A DNA stretch of 64,000 bases from Symbiodinium natans (lineage: Eukaryota > Sar > Dinophyceae > Suessiales > Symbiodiniaceae): assembly GCA_905221605.1 (NCBI GenBank), contig CAJNDS010000835.1, positions 310,001 through 374,000 of the forward strand, given 5' to 3'. Below are positions 17,877 through 30,054 of the stretch, one piece after another (the stretch's first letter is position 1; the number at the start of each line of letters is the position of its first letter). The translations under genes were made by a program, and so were the position numbers. A model generated the notes under the pieces. That model had not been told where the DNA came from and ran no database searches. It saw only the letters and a program-made list of their open reading frames with translations.

Positions 17877-20800
17877 GAGGCGCAAGAGGTGGCCAACTGT
17901 CAGAAGAGCACCGTGGCCGTGGACCCAGGGACCTAACTTTGACGGTTGTTGGCTCTTGCGGCCCTAGGTTTTTCGGGTTTAGGACATCATTGCTTGCTCT
18001 CTGAGAAATGCGGCCCAGGCCGTGCTGAAGCATCACCAGCAGGTGAAGGAGCTGTGGGGACCCCCAGTTCCAGATGGGCTCAAAAGCCCCCGAGGCATGA
18101 GAGTCTGCTCTCTGAGGGTTGGGACGTGCTTCTCCGGGGCAGGACGTCCTGGGCAGATGGAGGTCTTGGCCTGTGCAGCTAGAAGATCCAGGGGGCGGGG
18201 ATCATGAAGTGGGTACAATGCTTTGGGGGACAGTCGTCTCTTGAGCTCTTGAGGTTCAACTTGCTTCAAGGCAGGTGACATGACGGGGGCAACGACGGTC
18301 TGGAGGAACCTGCAAAGGGCATGCTTTGCAGGGCCTGGGTCCCGTCTGGATCAAAGAAAGACCTTGCCGATTCGGCGAACGTGTCTCTGCAGCTGCGCTG
18401 TTAAAACCTCCATGCGCAACGCCAAGGACCACAGAGGACTTGGTGAAGGCGATTGCAGGTGATGCAGAGACCGTATCGAAGGCCGCAGGGGCCTTTCACT
18501 CTTCTTTTTTGGGGGGAGGGGGGGGGGCAGGGGGCCCGCCGGTTTTGCTGGGGGGTTCTTCTTATCCTAAGCCACTGAGACCCCGAGACTGGCTGGTTGT
18601 AGTCTTGTTTTCCCGGTGGGCATAGACAAGGGCGGAGGGGGAAGAGGAGGGGCGTCCCGTAAATTGAGTCAAGCCCTGTAAACCCTAGGCCCTAAGGCCC
18701 TGCCTTCAAGCCCCTAGGCCCCAAAATGCCCGAAACCCTACTGTAAACGGTTCTGTTTGGCTTCGTGTCTTCGTGCTTGGGGGCAGCTTCACCCGTCCTG
18801 TACAGGGTTGTCCAGGCGGACGGCCTTGAGGCCAGTTGCAACAAACAACTCCCAAAACCGTTTTCAGGATCCGAGCTGTTTCAATCCCGGCTGATGTGCA
18901 GATTCGGAGATCAGAGGGCCGCTCCCAACCTGCAGTCCCAGACCCGAAGCCTGGGACTTAAGCCCTAAACCTTTCTCGCTGTGAGGTCGGGCTGGGCTTG
19001 TTTGATTTGACATCCCACGTGCCATGTACGATGTCAGCTAGGCGGGCGGCTAAAACCGCGGCTTTGCGTCAGTTGGGGGGGTGGCAACAAGAAACAGGCC
19101 TAAACCACCAGAATCCTAGAACCACAGATCCGAACCTTGAAGGCCCCAAGCTTCTCCGACCATGGAGGGTTTGCGCAGGAGAATTTCCTCGCCTTCTTCG
19201 ACAGCTGTGAGAAGCATGCGCCCTGTTTGAATAGTAGGGTTTACATACAACCTAAACTGAACCCTAAACCCTAAACCCTAAACCCTAAACCCTAAACCCT
19301 AAACCCTAAACCCTAAACCCTAAACCCTAAACCCTAAACCCTAAACCCTAAACCCTAAACCCTAAACCCTGTTGGGGAAAAACCCCGTAAGCTTGCAGAA
19401 GCCGAGGAGGATGCTCCAGTTCCGGACAAGGAGGAATTGAGCCAGGGCCCTCAGCCTTTGGGTTTAGGCGGTTTCGGGTTCAGGCGGTTTAGGGTTTAGG
19501 GTTTAGGGTTTAGGGTTTAGGGTTTAGGGTTTAGGGTTTAGGATTTAGGGTTTAGGGTTTAGGGTTAGAGTGGGTGTCTTGGCTTCGCCTCGCTGAAAGA
19601 GAAGGGGTCGGTTACCAGGGCCCTGATTCCTGAGTCGATGCAGGCAGGTTCTTCGACCAGCTGGATGACGAGAAGGAGGGCTTTCTGACCCAGGATCGGC
19701 GCGGCCATGGGACTCCGAGACCGGGTGTCGGGTTCAGGGTTTAGCTCAGGGGCTAGGGTTTAGAAGGAGAAAGGGTTTAGGGCTTCCCGTTCTTGCGGGC
19801 TCCAAGTTCTGTGACCCGCACGTGCGCGCACTTCTTGTTGGGTTGAGTGCTGGGTTGCCTTCTGAAACGTAGAAGCCCTGGTCCTTTCACGCCTCCGCCT
19901 TCCGCCCGAAACCCTGAGCCCTTCTGGGGACGGTTCTGAAACACCTGTTGCGTTCAGCCAATCGCACACGATTGTTTGCATGCGAGCCAGGAGCATATGC
20001 TGACCGTCGTCCGAACGCTGAAGAAGGCGATTGGACGTTCAGCCCTGGACCGAAAATCACACACCCAGTCCAGCCAAAGCCAGTTGAGGGCTGCAGAGTT
20101 GAGGTGTGCTTGGCGCTGCGTTCTTGTTTGTAGTGATTCATCTGAGGCCCTGAGGCTTAGACCACTCCCACCTCCCCGGCCTCTTCCCTTCAGCCCAACA
20201 GGGGACTAAGAAGGGGCCCTTACTCCAAATTTTCCTAGTTACTGACTGCCCTACATAACCCAACATCTTCCAAAGCCCCGATATACTGCAGTAGCCCCTA
20301 AGAATAGCTCCCGTAACCGCTGCAACCTCCTAAACTCCCGCTTTGACCAGGTGACCAAGGAGACCATGATCACCAAGGAAGCTGATGTGTCGGAGGACAC
20401 CCAAGCCCTGGTGAAACTGGAGGCCGATTTTTAGGGTCTTGGGGGGTTTATGCACGCGCTACCAAAGCCATGGAAGGGAGACCATAAGGGGGACCCCCTC
20501 GCCCCCAAAAGCACCCGAAGACCCCTCTAAGGCTCCCACATGCCCTAAACTGCCAACTGTGGAAAAAACCCCGAAGCTTGACCCGCCGCGTGCAGGTGCG
20601 AGAGTCGAAACAGGCCTCACAGAACGAACCAGCTTAACACCGGCAAAGGCTTAACCTGAAACCCCTGAACTCTTCTCACAGCCTATGTAACCTCTTAGAC
20701 GTTCCTGCCTAAACTCCAGACCCCCGGGCCCCTTACCAGCCAAGGATCCGGACCATTCGAGCAGGGCATTCCCTATAGCTCGCGTCGCTGTCAACACGCA

Positions 20801-23800
20801 TGACAACCGTAATTAAGCGCGATCAGAAAGCAAGGGAGTGCGCGCCTGGGTACTTCTAGCACCCGCGTGCGCGCGAAACACCCTGAACTAGACCCTAAGC
20901 CGCCTGTGTGAGAAAACCCGAAACCCTAACCATCCCAGCCTTAAGCCCTAGACCCTGAACCCGACACCCTAGAGAAAGTACCTGAATAGTCCAAGCCCAC
21001 GAGGCGGGCGACATCGTGGAGCTCCTTTCGGAGCCGAGCGAGCAGGGCCCAGATCCCGGAGGGATGTTTGGGAGGTTGGGCATAAGGAGTGGGGGTTGAG
21101 AGTTTAGAGGGTTTGTTTGGGATTTAGGGTTTAGGGTTTCGGTATTTTGGGAGGTTCTTGGGCATAAGGAGTGGGGGTTGAGAGTTTAGAGGGTTTGTTT
21201 GGGGTTTAGGGTTTAGGGTTTCGGTATTTTGGGAGGTTCTTGGTCAGAAGAAGTGGGGGTGTAGAGCTTAGGGTTGAGGGTTTGTTTAGGGTTTAAGGAT
21301 GTTTAGGGTTTAGGGTTTCGGTTTTAGGGTTTAGGGGTCAGTGGCAAAAAAGGGTTTAGGGTCATAAGGAATTCGGCTATAGGATAGAATTAAGGGTGTC
21401 ATAAGTACAATTGAAGAGGCGAAAGCTAGGTTTAGCTGTAGTTGCACTGCAGGTTCACCGCACTTCTTGAATCAGTTCTTAACGTAGGTATCAGATCATT
21501 CGGCTACAGTTTTAAGAGATCAAGCTTTTCATAATACCGGATTGTATACTATATACCAGAGCCACCTTTTGATTTTCCACACTTCGGCAGTTCTGAATTC
21601 CATGAATTCCAACCTTCAAGTTCCTGGGTTTCCAGGGTTTAGGGTTTAGGGTTTCCATAGACTTCAGGAGTTTGGGTCCAAAAAGGGTTTCCATAAATTC
21701 CAGATTTCCGCCCTCTAAGTTGCCGGTGGAAGCCTGAAAGTCTTGAGTCTAGAAACTTAGACGGTGAACATACAGAATGTTCTTTCGCAGATGCGAGGTG
21801 GATCTTGGGAAGTGAGCATATACAAGTATGTAATATGTATATAAATATAAATATAAACAAATCAATAAATCAATAGATAAAAACAAATATATGTATACAT
21901 ACGCACATACCACTTTAGCCCCCCAAAACAAAAGCCTCCTATCGCGACAGGTCCTGACCAGTTTTCTGATTATGAGTGCGATGGTGGTTGGGATGATGGT
22001 GATGATGATCATCATGGCTGTTGGTGGCGCTATCGGCCACTGAGCAGTTTCGTTAATGTACTGCCGATGAACATAGCGCCGCCTGTCTCTTGCCTTGCAT
22101 CATCGCTCGTCCCTTTCATAGCCAGCCTGGCCCACACGGGCTGTTTTGGCTGCACAGAGTTCAGATCGAGCCCTGAAATGCCACAGCAGGAAGAAAGAGT
22201 TCTAGGGTTTGTAGGGTTTGTGGTACGGGGGCCCTCTTTCTTTTCTTTTTTTTTTCTCTCTCTCTCTCTCTCTCTCTCCCTCTCTCTCGATCTCTCGCTC
22301 GGGGGGCTCTGGGCCCTGGGACGACCCACATGGGGGTGCAAGGCCCCCTGAGAAGGACGGTGGAGCCCAATCCCTAAGCCCTATACACCCCCAACCCCCG
22401 CGCCGTTGATTCCCGTGAAGGGAACCCCAAAACGACCCACCCCGCAACCCAAACCGTCAAACTCCACACACCAAACCCTAAGAAACCCTAAGCTCTCCAC
22501 TCTGATAGCAATCGGATTCAGGTACCCTGCTACGGGCAAGGTGCCGCTCCATGAAGGATGGTACCCGTGGCTGGGCTCCTTGACCCGCATCTAGCTAGGC
22601 TTTGGGGTTTGAACAAAAAGGGGTTTGGGGTTTGGGTTTAGGGCGGCCGCCCCCAAGCGGAACAGCTCCGGGTTCACAAAGGTTAGGGTTTATGGGCTTA
22701 GGGAGTTTATGGGTGCGAGAAGAGTCGAGGAGGGTGTTGGGCTTACACAGCGGCGAGAAGCCTTCAAAGAACAGCGCCCAAGGTCACCATCAAAGGTAAC
22801 CAGGGCGCCGCACAGCCCTCAGTCCGTGGGGAACTTCGGATGTTCACTTTTCAAGGGTTATGGTAGCCACTTTTCTGGGGACGATCATCAGACACTATGG
22901 CAGGTGTTGTGATAACCGCTATGCAACACACTTCTGAACGCCTTAAGCCCTGAACCCACGTGTGAACAGGAGGTTTGGTGGGTCTCGCGAGCTTTCGGGG
23001 GCAAGGCTTTTGGCTTCCGGAGTAGGAGGGTGCTTTTGCGTTGGGATCTTTGGCTTTCGGTTTTGTTTTGGCTTGTTGGTTTTGGGTTGTGGGCTCAGGT
23101 TTGAAGTTTGTGGGGGTTTGCACTAAGCTTTTCACCCTTGGTCCCCCGAAGTTGCCCGCAGATCTTCCTGACGGACGGCGGCAACACCTGGAGGGTGCAA
23201 AGGGTGGGCCGGCCATGTTTATCGGCTTCTTAGGGGAGGGGGGTTCAAGGGGGTTATGAAACACAAGGTTCCCTAAGGATTTCTCCTCTACTCCCTAAGG
23301 CCCCCGAAGCCTCCCTAACATGTGTTTCTGAGCATCTTGCAGCTCCAGGCCCGAAGTTTTGTTGGGGTTTGGGGTTTGGGGTTTGGTGTTTGGGGTTTGG
23401 GGGTTGGGGTTTGGGGCCCAGGGTGACCCGCGAGGGCCCTGAAGCCAGGATTATGATGAAGTCTGGGCTGGAGTTTCGGATGGCAATGCTTGCTCTTTCT
23501 TAGCAACGACCGAAACAAAAGCAGGCATATCTGTTTATATTCACCTAAGTCTCTGTAAACCAATGTTGGTTGACCAGTAGCTATGAACCTCCCAACCCCA
23601 AAGTCCTGACACCCCCCAAAGCGAAACCCCCCCAAAGCCCTTCAAACCCAGAAGACCCCGACCCTAAGCCCGGAACTGTCCTTGCCGCTGGGTGAGTAGT
23701 GGACAAAAGGCCCTGAACCCAACAGTGTGGTGTGAGGCTGCTAGGCAGGTCGCGCAAATCCCTTGCCTTCGATCCCAAACCCCGAAGCTAGGCAGGTGGC

Positions 23801-24932
23801 AAGAACCAAGCTAAACCCGAGAATGCCTAAAGCTTCTTCTGTACCCCCTACACCCTACAACCCCCTTTGGTCTTCTTGCCGGCGCATGTCAGGAAACCAT
23901 CCTGACCAAGGGCTTCGACATCAGTACCATGGTCTGGGGCTCATGATGAGGGTCCCCAGCAGCCGAACTCATTTCACTTTCCAGCCTGTGAATCCATGTA
24001 GGCAACCGCCACTACCCAATCTAATCAGGTGGGCTTTAGATTGGGGATCTTGGACCTTTTTTGTAGGGAGTTTAGGTGAGTTTAGGGTTGCGTGCTCTTG
24101 GCCTCAGGATAGGACTGCACCGAAACCTGAGGTGCGGAGTAGGTCATTCTAGCTTCTCTTGGGGTGGTATCAACGCCAGACGAAGTGGGGCGTAAGTTCA
24201 GCTAGGCCAGGCGGGATCCCAGCCCTAAACCCTAAACCCTAAACCCGAAACCCTAAACCCTAAACCGTAAACCCTAAAACCTAAACCCTAAACCCTAAAC
24301 CCTAACCCCCCCTCCCCCTAACCTAAACTCAGCCGGCAAGAAGCTCGAAGCACCAGGCCGAGGAGGACCGGAAACTCAAGCCTAACGAGCTGGTTGGCCT
24401 GCGAGAATGGATGCAGAAGGACGAGAAGCGGGGGACCCAGCGTGGGGCTTTTTGTGGTTCTTAGTAGGGAATGAGGGAATACGGCCCTAGTTCCCTGATT
24501 CCCGCCTAAGAACCAGGGGTATGTCTATTTTCACCCCAAGCCCCCCCCACCCAAAAAACAGCTACTTTGATTGAGTGCGGTTCGCTGTTGGGTGGCTTGT
24601 TATTTTGGGAGCTTTGGGAGCTGTTGCCAGAGCACCGACACCTCCCGAGAAGCTACCCATGCCTTGCCGTGTGCGAGTGTGAGAGTCGACATGAACCTTC
24701 CAAAACCCATAAACCCTGACCCTAAACCCTGAAGCCCTAAACCCTAAACCCTAAACCCTAAACCCTAAACCCTAAACCCTAAACCCTGACCCTAAACCCT
24801 GAAGCCCAAAAACCCCAAACCCATCAGCTTCCAAGGTCTGGCCTCATGCGGATGAAGTGCAAGACGAAAAACGACGGCACGGTTGGATGGGTTACGGCCG
24901 TTGGGAACACCGGGACGGTGCCGCACCTGAAG
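17877..24932 (+). CDS. Coiled-coil/EF-hand-like protein with two 'GWVT' repeat domains (C-terminal half, multi-exon)
   Basis: Exons recognised by coding content and AG|G junctions: 17877-17921, 18019-18055, 18435-18481, 19168-19211, 19399-19446, 19644-19693, 20351-20422, 21004-21065, 22541-22574, 22783-22809, 23162-23203, 23893-23931, 24357-24424 and 24836-24932. The last eight join in phase except for a possible missing exon before 20351. Features in order: Ala/Glu helices; EF-hand-like pieces (ENFLAFFDSCE; RFFDQLDDEKEGFLTQ); then two copies of a domain with the pattern KET-I-T ... GW-VT-GN-G (VTKETMIT ... GW/VTIKGNQGA; ETILTKGFDI ... GWVTAVGNTGTV). This pattern is common in multi-copy dinoflagellate coiled-coil proteins. 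Start and stop were not found. Donors are GT, GC and GA. Function unknown. It is probably a tandem paralogue of the gene starting at 35581. Confidence 0.6.
19259..19370 (-). repeat. Interstitial telomere-like array (CCCTAAA)n
   Basis: About 16 perfect units, lying in an intron 29 bases upstream of the exon at 19399. The opposite orientation follows at 19487, so the exon sits between convergent arrays. Confidence 0.95.
19487..19566 (+). repeat. Interstitial telomere-like array (TTTAGGG)n
   Basis: About 11 units with one substitution (GGATTTAGGG). It lies in the intron after the exon at 19399-19446. Confidence 0.95.
21066..21340 (+). repeat. Tandem repeat of about 90 bp, near 2.5 copies
   Basis: The unit 'GTTTGGGAGG..GGCATAAGGAGTGGGG..TTTCGGTATTTTG' occurs from about 21066 and 21150, with a third decayed copy from about 21233. 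Each unit contains TTTAGGG words, so this is a higher-order repeat built from the telomere-like sequence. It is intronic. Confidence 0.8.
22249..22295 (+). repeat. (CT)n tract
   Basis: A TTTTCTCTCTC run; open frames read Ser-Leu repeats. Intronic simple repeat. Confidence 0.9.
24221..24308 (-). repeat. Interstitial telomere-like array (CCCTAAA)n
   Basis: About 12 units with several point changes, ending 49 bases before the exon at 24357. Confidence 0.92.
24715..24812 (-). repeat. Interstitial telomere-like array with CCCTGA variants
   Basis: Perfect CCCTAAA units flanked on both sides by the same 'CCCTGACCCTAAACCCTGAAG' word order. It ends 24 bases before the exon at 24836. Confidence 0.9.
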
Positions 24933-24956
24933 GTGATTTAGGGGTATTTGGGGTAC

Positions 24957-25012
24957 CTAAACCCTAAACCCTAAACCCTAAACCCTGAACCCTGAACCCT
25001 GAACCCTGAACC
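24957..25012 (-). repeat. Interstitial CCCTAAA then CCCTGAA array
   Basis: Four CCCTAAA units switch abruptly to four CCCTGAA units, showing that the variants amplify in blocks. Confidence 0.9.
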
Positions 25013-26937
25013 CCCCAAGCGGTTGTGATGGGTCGAAAGAGAGAGCCCGAGCTGCCACCGCGAACCTTTTTTGGGGCTTCGGGACTGAAGGGCAAGTGAT
25101 GAGATCGATGGTGCATGATGATCAGCTTTCTCGGCGAAGATCGGACCTTCGTCGATGTCAGCAAGCGCCACCTGATTCTTTACATCCCGAACCGCATCGG
25201 TTACCCTAAGGCTCTTGGCGGATAGCAGCTGGTCCCCGTAAAGGGCAGTTGTACTTTGTGGCCGTTCACAGTTTCATCGCGCAGCTGATGAATCACTTGC
25301 AGCTACAACTCAGGCTGGAATAGGAGCATCGTGCCACACACGATGCAAGTGGGCTGTCGACCCTTCCTGAGGTGTTCCTGACGGCGCACTGAGCTGCGAT
25401 GCTCGTCCTGCGCGGCGCGGGACCAGCACCTTGAAAGGAACAAGGGGCAAATCCTTGTAATAGTGCCTGTGGTAAGAATAAGTGGCAGTGTAGGTCGGGC
25501 CCTGTCGTATCGATGTCTCAGCTAGTTTCCGAAACCCTGATCTCTATAGAGTTTAGAGGTTAGGGGGGATGTTGGGTGGGGCATAAGGCTGAGCAAAGCC
25601 CCGAAACCATCAACGCGACACCCTCCTCCAGGTAAATGTGCACTCGGCCCCACGTCGGCCATGCGGCCTGAGGGCCCTCGGATGCGACATTTGAGCCGTC
25701 TGAGGGCTGGGCAGGAAATAGTCAGAACTTACACTTAAAGAGCCCAACTTAAGTTCGTAGGTGACCTCGGAATCCGACCTGGCTCCCGCAATCATAAGAC
25801 CAAACGAGTCGTAGGTAAGCCGCACTATTCAGAGCATATCCCCATGAATCTCTGAATGTGTGGGGCATTAGGGATTTGGTTAGGGTTGGTGGTATCATTT
25901 TCGGGGCATGGCTGTAGGGGTTGGCTTGTCCGCTTTAGGTTGAAGTACTTTGGCTGCGGAAGGCAGTTTGATTGGTGGTTTAGTCGCATTCGGGGCTTGG
26001 GGCTTCGAACGTCGGGGGGGGGGGGGGGTAACTTCAGGGACAGGGTGTCCAAGCCCGGAAGCCCACAGCAACAACGCTTGAAAGCGAAGTTGGAATGCCA
26101 AAAGTGCCCTAGACCTTCAAACCTAAACGCTAACGCATGCGGCATGATCATAGACGGATCCTGGCTTGGGAAGTTGAATGCCTGGGCTCTCCTTCGGGGG
26201 CTGTTTTCGCCTTGTGCCTTGGGCTTCGCTGTGGGTCGGCTGATGTGTTTTTGGTTTTGCCAACAGTGTTGCTTTTTTGGATGTGTTTTGGGGGGGGGGG
26301 TGGTCACTCGTGAGAGGTTAGGGCTTGAACAAGAAGAGGGGGGCCATGCCGTTTCCCGCTTGAAAGGCGTGCGATGCCACTACCCGTAAGCCTTTGCCTG
26401 AGCTGTATGATAGTGATGCAGGGCCATAGATAGGGCAGGGCCTGTTGAGGGAGAACTGGTGCCTTGGTTAGTGCATAGGGGTCCGAAGGGGATTAGACTG
26501 GTAGGAGTGGGGGTCTTGAGGATGCTTTCTAGGTCGTTCTACAGGGGTCTGCACTTAAGGTGCTCACAAGGTCACACCCCTTTGACCCTTAACCCAACCT
26601 CCCCGCGGCAAAGCCTAAACTGCCTTAAAGCATACTCTCCCTTGCCAAGCTTCAGGCTGCTTTTACGGTTTAGGGGGAAAACGGCCTCAGGAATGGGAGT
26701 TTGTGACCTTCGGGCTATGGGGGTTTCTCTTCCGAAGATGCCGGACAAGCTAATGCTAGGCACGTGCACTCTCGTGCACTCACCGTGAGCTTGAGAGCTT
26801 ACATCATGCCCGTAGCTCTCGTACGGAAGAACAGTGGGCGTAGCTTCCAGTGAGGGTGTGGCAGCTCCCCCCTCCGCATCACCTACTTTAGCACCCCGAC
26901 CCGCTCTGTGCTTTTGAGGCAGCTTTGGGAAACTTTC

Positions 26938-27006
26938 GGGTTTAGGGTTTAGGGTTGAGGGTTTAGGGTTTTAGGGTTTAGGGTTTAGGGTTTAGGGTTT
27001 AGGGCT
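26938..27006 (+). repeat. Interstitial TTTAGGG array
   Basis: About nine units with minor variants. An opposite-strand array follows at 27114. Confidence 0.92.
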
Positions 27007-27113
27007 GCATGAGGTTAAGGGGTTGGGATATGGAGGTGGGAGCTGCCTCAGCTGCAGACAACCAGCTGTAGCAGTGAACCCCCGAGGTGCCACGTAGGGC
27101 GATTTGCAGGATG

Positions 27114-27170
27114 AACCCTAAACCCTAAACCCTAAACCCTAAACCCTAAACCCTAAACCCTAAACCCTTT
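27114..27170 (-). repeat. Interstitial CCCTAAA array
   Basis: Eight near-perfect units in the opposite orientation to the array at 26938. Confidence 0.92.
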
Positions 27171-27855
27171 TGGGTCACTCCTCCCACCCCCCTTCACCCC
27201 CCTGGCCCCCTTTTCGAAAAGGGCGGCACCCAGGAGTCCCCTTAACAACAAAAAAGAAGCGCCTGTGCCTTTTCTTGGAGGTGTCCGCAAGACTTCCCTA
27301 CGCAGGGTCGCTCTCAGGATGTGTATGTTGATAGGGTGGTGGCAGGGTAAGAGCCGATACGGCCCTCAATCCGGGTATTCAGAATAGGAAGTACGTAACT
27401 CTTAAGGGTCAGGCTTTAGTTCAGGCTCGAGGATTGGCAGGCTCTAGTTCAGGCTTTAGGACTTGGGGTCTTTTTTAAGGGCTTAGGGTTTTCGGGGTTT
27501 TAGCCGCTTCTTGGTGGCGCTCACAGGGCCTTAGTGTTATTTATACTCGGGCTTCATTCATCTACTATTGTTTTGGGCGGTTATACCGAACATTTTGGGG
27601 GGTCATACCGTATACAGACCGAAAGCCTAGACCCTGAGCTCGAATAGTTTGTATAGGATTACTGGGTCTAGTAGCCTGAGCGTCGGAACGCCATACAAGT
27701 GAGCCATCATTATGAGAAGTCTTTGTAAACTATTCTGTTTTCGTACAATAGTATCCTTATTCTACTGAACCCTAAGCTCTAAATGGGAACGGAAGACCAA
27801 AGGCGAAGTCAGCTAGGCAGGTGGCAAAAAACTGGGAGGGTTAAGTCATTCCCAA

Positions 27856-27930
27856 CCCTAGACCCTAAACCCTAAACCCTAACCCTAAACCCTAAACCCT
27901 AAACCCTAAACCCTAAACCCCAAACTCTAT
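27856..27930 (-). repeat. Interstitial CCCTAAA array
   Basis: About ten units including one shortened CCCTAA. The recurring intron motif (27809-27830) lies just upstream. Confidence 0.9.
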
Positions 27931-28057
27931 TACAAGGATTCAGTACGTAACAAGCCAGAAATTGGAGGGAGGAGGGGGGGGGGGTCGGGCCGGATCAGGC
28001 TGTAGAATGCCAGGGGCTAGGATTTCAGGGTTATCTAGGGCCTAGGCCTCCTACCTC

Positions 28058-28093
28058 CCTAAACCCTAAACCCTAAACCCTAAACCCTAAACC

Positions 28094-28153
<60 letters not shown>

Positions 28154-28229
28154 ACCCGAAACCCGAAACCCTAAGCCCTAAACCCTGAGCCCTGAGCCCT
28201 CAGCCCTAAGCCCTAAGCCCTAAACCCTA
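28058..28229 (-). repeat. Compound CCCTAAA / CCCTCAA / CCCGAAA / CCCTGAG array
   Basis: Perfect CCCTAAA units change to about nine CCCTCAA units, then CCCGAAA, CCCTGAG and CCCTAAG units. The ordered blocks show successive amplification of point variants away from any chromosome end. Confidence 0.95.
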
Positions 28230-29648
28230 GCCTCCCCACAAGTTGGGTCAGGCGAGTGCCTAGGCTGTATTTCGCAGGCTGGCGCCTGAGGATGAAGGGA
28301 GGGGGGGTTTAGGGCTTAGGGTGTAATATAGGGGTCGGAATAGTTACTTAGTTGCGAATTTTACTTCCCTTAGCGTAGGGTCCTCACTATAACAACCCCC
28401 AAAACCCTATTCTAATTTATTTAGCCCATATATGATCGTCAAAGGGTCAAAAGGGTTTAGGGTCAACAGGGTTTGGGGTTTGGGGTTTCGAGTGTAGGGT
28501 TTAGGTGTAAAACAAGTTGGGGGCAAGTCTCCAGATGATGGTACCCCGCTTTCGGATGCCGGGCCTTTAGGCTTTAGGCTTTAGGGTTTAGGGTTTGGGG
28601 TTTAGGGTTTAGGGTTTAGAGTTTAGGGTTTAGGGTTTGTTTAGAATACCTCCTTTGAAAAGGGATCATCATGTGGAGAAGTCCCTCAGTCGCACGTATG
28701 GGGCGGGGGTGTGGTGTGCAAGGGCCCAAGATTTTCACCTTCTGAAGGCTTCAACCGTAAACCCTAAACCCTATCAACACCCTCAACCCTAAACCCTGAG
28801 CCAAAAAAACCCTATGGGTGCACCTCGGGGGTTGCTCCCCGACATCATGCAGAGAGACAGAGCATGGGTTGCTGGCAGCTCCCACCGCTGTGCTCGGGCG
28901 CTGAGGGATGCTTTGAGGCTTTTGGATTAGGGTTTAGGGTTTAGGGTTTAGGGGAAGGGCAGTGAAAAGGGTTTTAGGTGGTTTAGAGTTGATTAAACTT
29001 AACAACTTCTCTTGCCTGGTCTGGGCCCCTGCACAGGGACCAGGACCGTGGAAAAAAGTCTCATCGCTTTCTAGCTCATCTCACGCTCTTTCCCGGACTG
29101 CTGCCATACCCAAGGCTGCGACCAGAGTGTTGATCCCCCGAACGACTATCGACCTTAAAGCCCCCCAATGCCCAGTCTCCTTACGGCCGACGCGTCGAAA
29201 TTCGCACATGTGCAACACGCGACGCGCTAAGAGGTGAGGCTAACAGAATGCACGAAAGGCTAAAGCAACACACTGTGAGACGTAGTCTTTTGCACGTCGC
29301 TTTTCTATGCTCGAAAGCGTCCCAGCCTTTGCGCACTCGGACCACTCCCTCCCTCTCCGTCTCTCTTCCTCCCTCCCTCTCGCCTGTCACTCACTTGAGC
29401 TGAGGAGCACGGTCGACTTATCCGGTTCAGAGTCGGCGCAAGGCAACCGAACACATGACTTTAAGATTAGGCTAAGGAATACATATCTTCATCACCCAAC
29501 ATCCTTTTTCTATCCCATCTCTAAATACTACAAGCCGCCCATGACCAGGCGTCTAATCTAAATCCCCCGGGCTCAAGGCACCCAGCCAGGCCCATAGTAT
29601 CAACTAGTAGTACAGGGTTTTTGGTTTTTGGGTTTAAGCAAAGCGTAG

Positions 29649-29706
29649 GGTTCAGGGTTTAGGGTTTAGGGTTTAGGGTTAGGGTTCTATTTAGGGTTTA
29701 GGGTTG
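29649..29706 (+). repeat. Interstitial TTTAGGG array
   Basis: About seven units, partly degenerate. Confidence 0.85.
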
Positions 29707-29947
29707 ATACATGGTGGCTTTTTTTCCGCAGACAAAGGGTTTCGCGCGACGAACTGGGGCCAAGTTCGCTTCAGGGATTTAGGTTCAGGGTTTAGGGTTT
29801 GGGGTAGACAAGCCCAGATGCAAAAGGGTAACCAAACCAGAGATCTTCACGAAGCCCTTGCTTTTCGACGACCGGAAATGTAGGAACCACCCTTGAAACG
29901 CACCGCACTCATCCAAACCAACCAACGTTTCCAGTAGCCAGTTTCTG

Positions 29948-30054
29948 GGTTGCTGTTAAGGAACAAAAATTAGGTTACCGCACAAAGAACTGTCACTAAC
30001 AACGATCTTGATCCTTTGTGTGGTATCTTAGTTTTTTCTTCCCTAACAGCAACC
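29948..30054. mobile_element. 107-bp terminal-inverted-repeat element (MITE-like)
   Basis: Begins GGTTGCTGTTAAGGAACAAA and ends with the near reverse complement TTCCCTAACAGCAACC. The inverted repeats extend about 40 bases with around 80 % identity, leaving a short centre. No open frame is possible, so it is non-autonomous. A clear target-site duplication was not seen. Confidence 0.7.

Noticed and set aside
19259-19566. A chromosome end (telomere)
   Set aside because: Arrays of both orientations are short and flanked on both sides by coding exons in phase, so they are interstitial.
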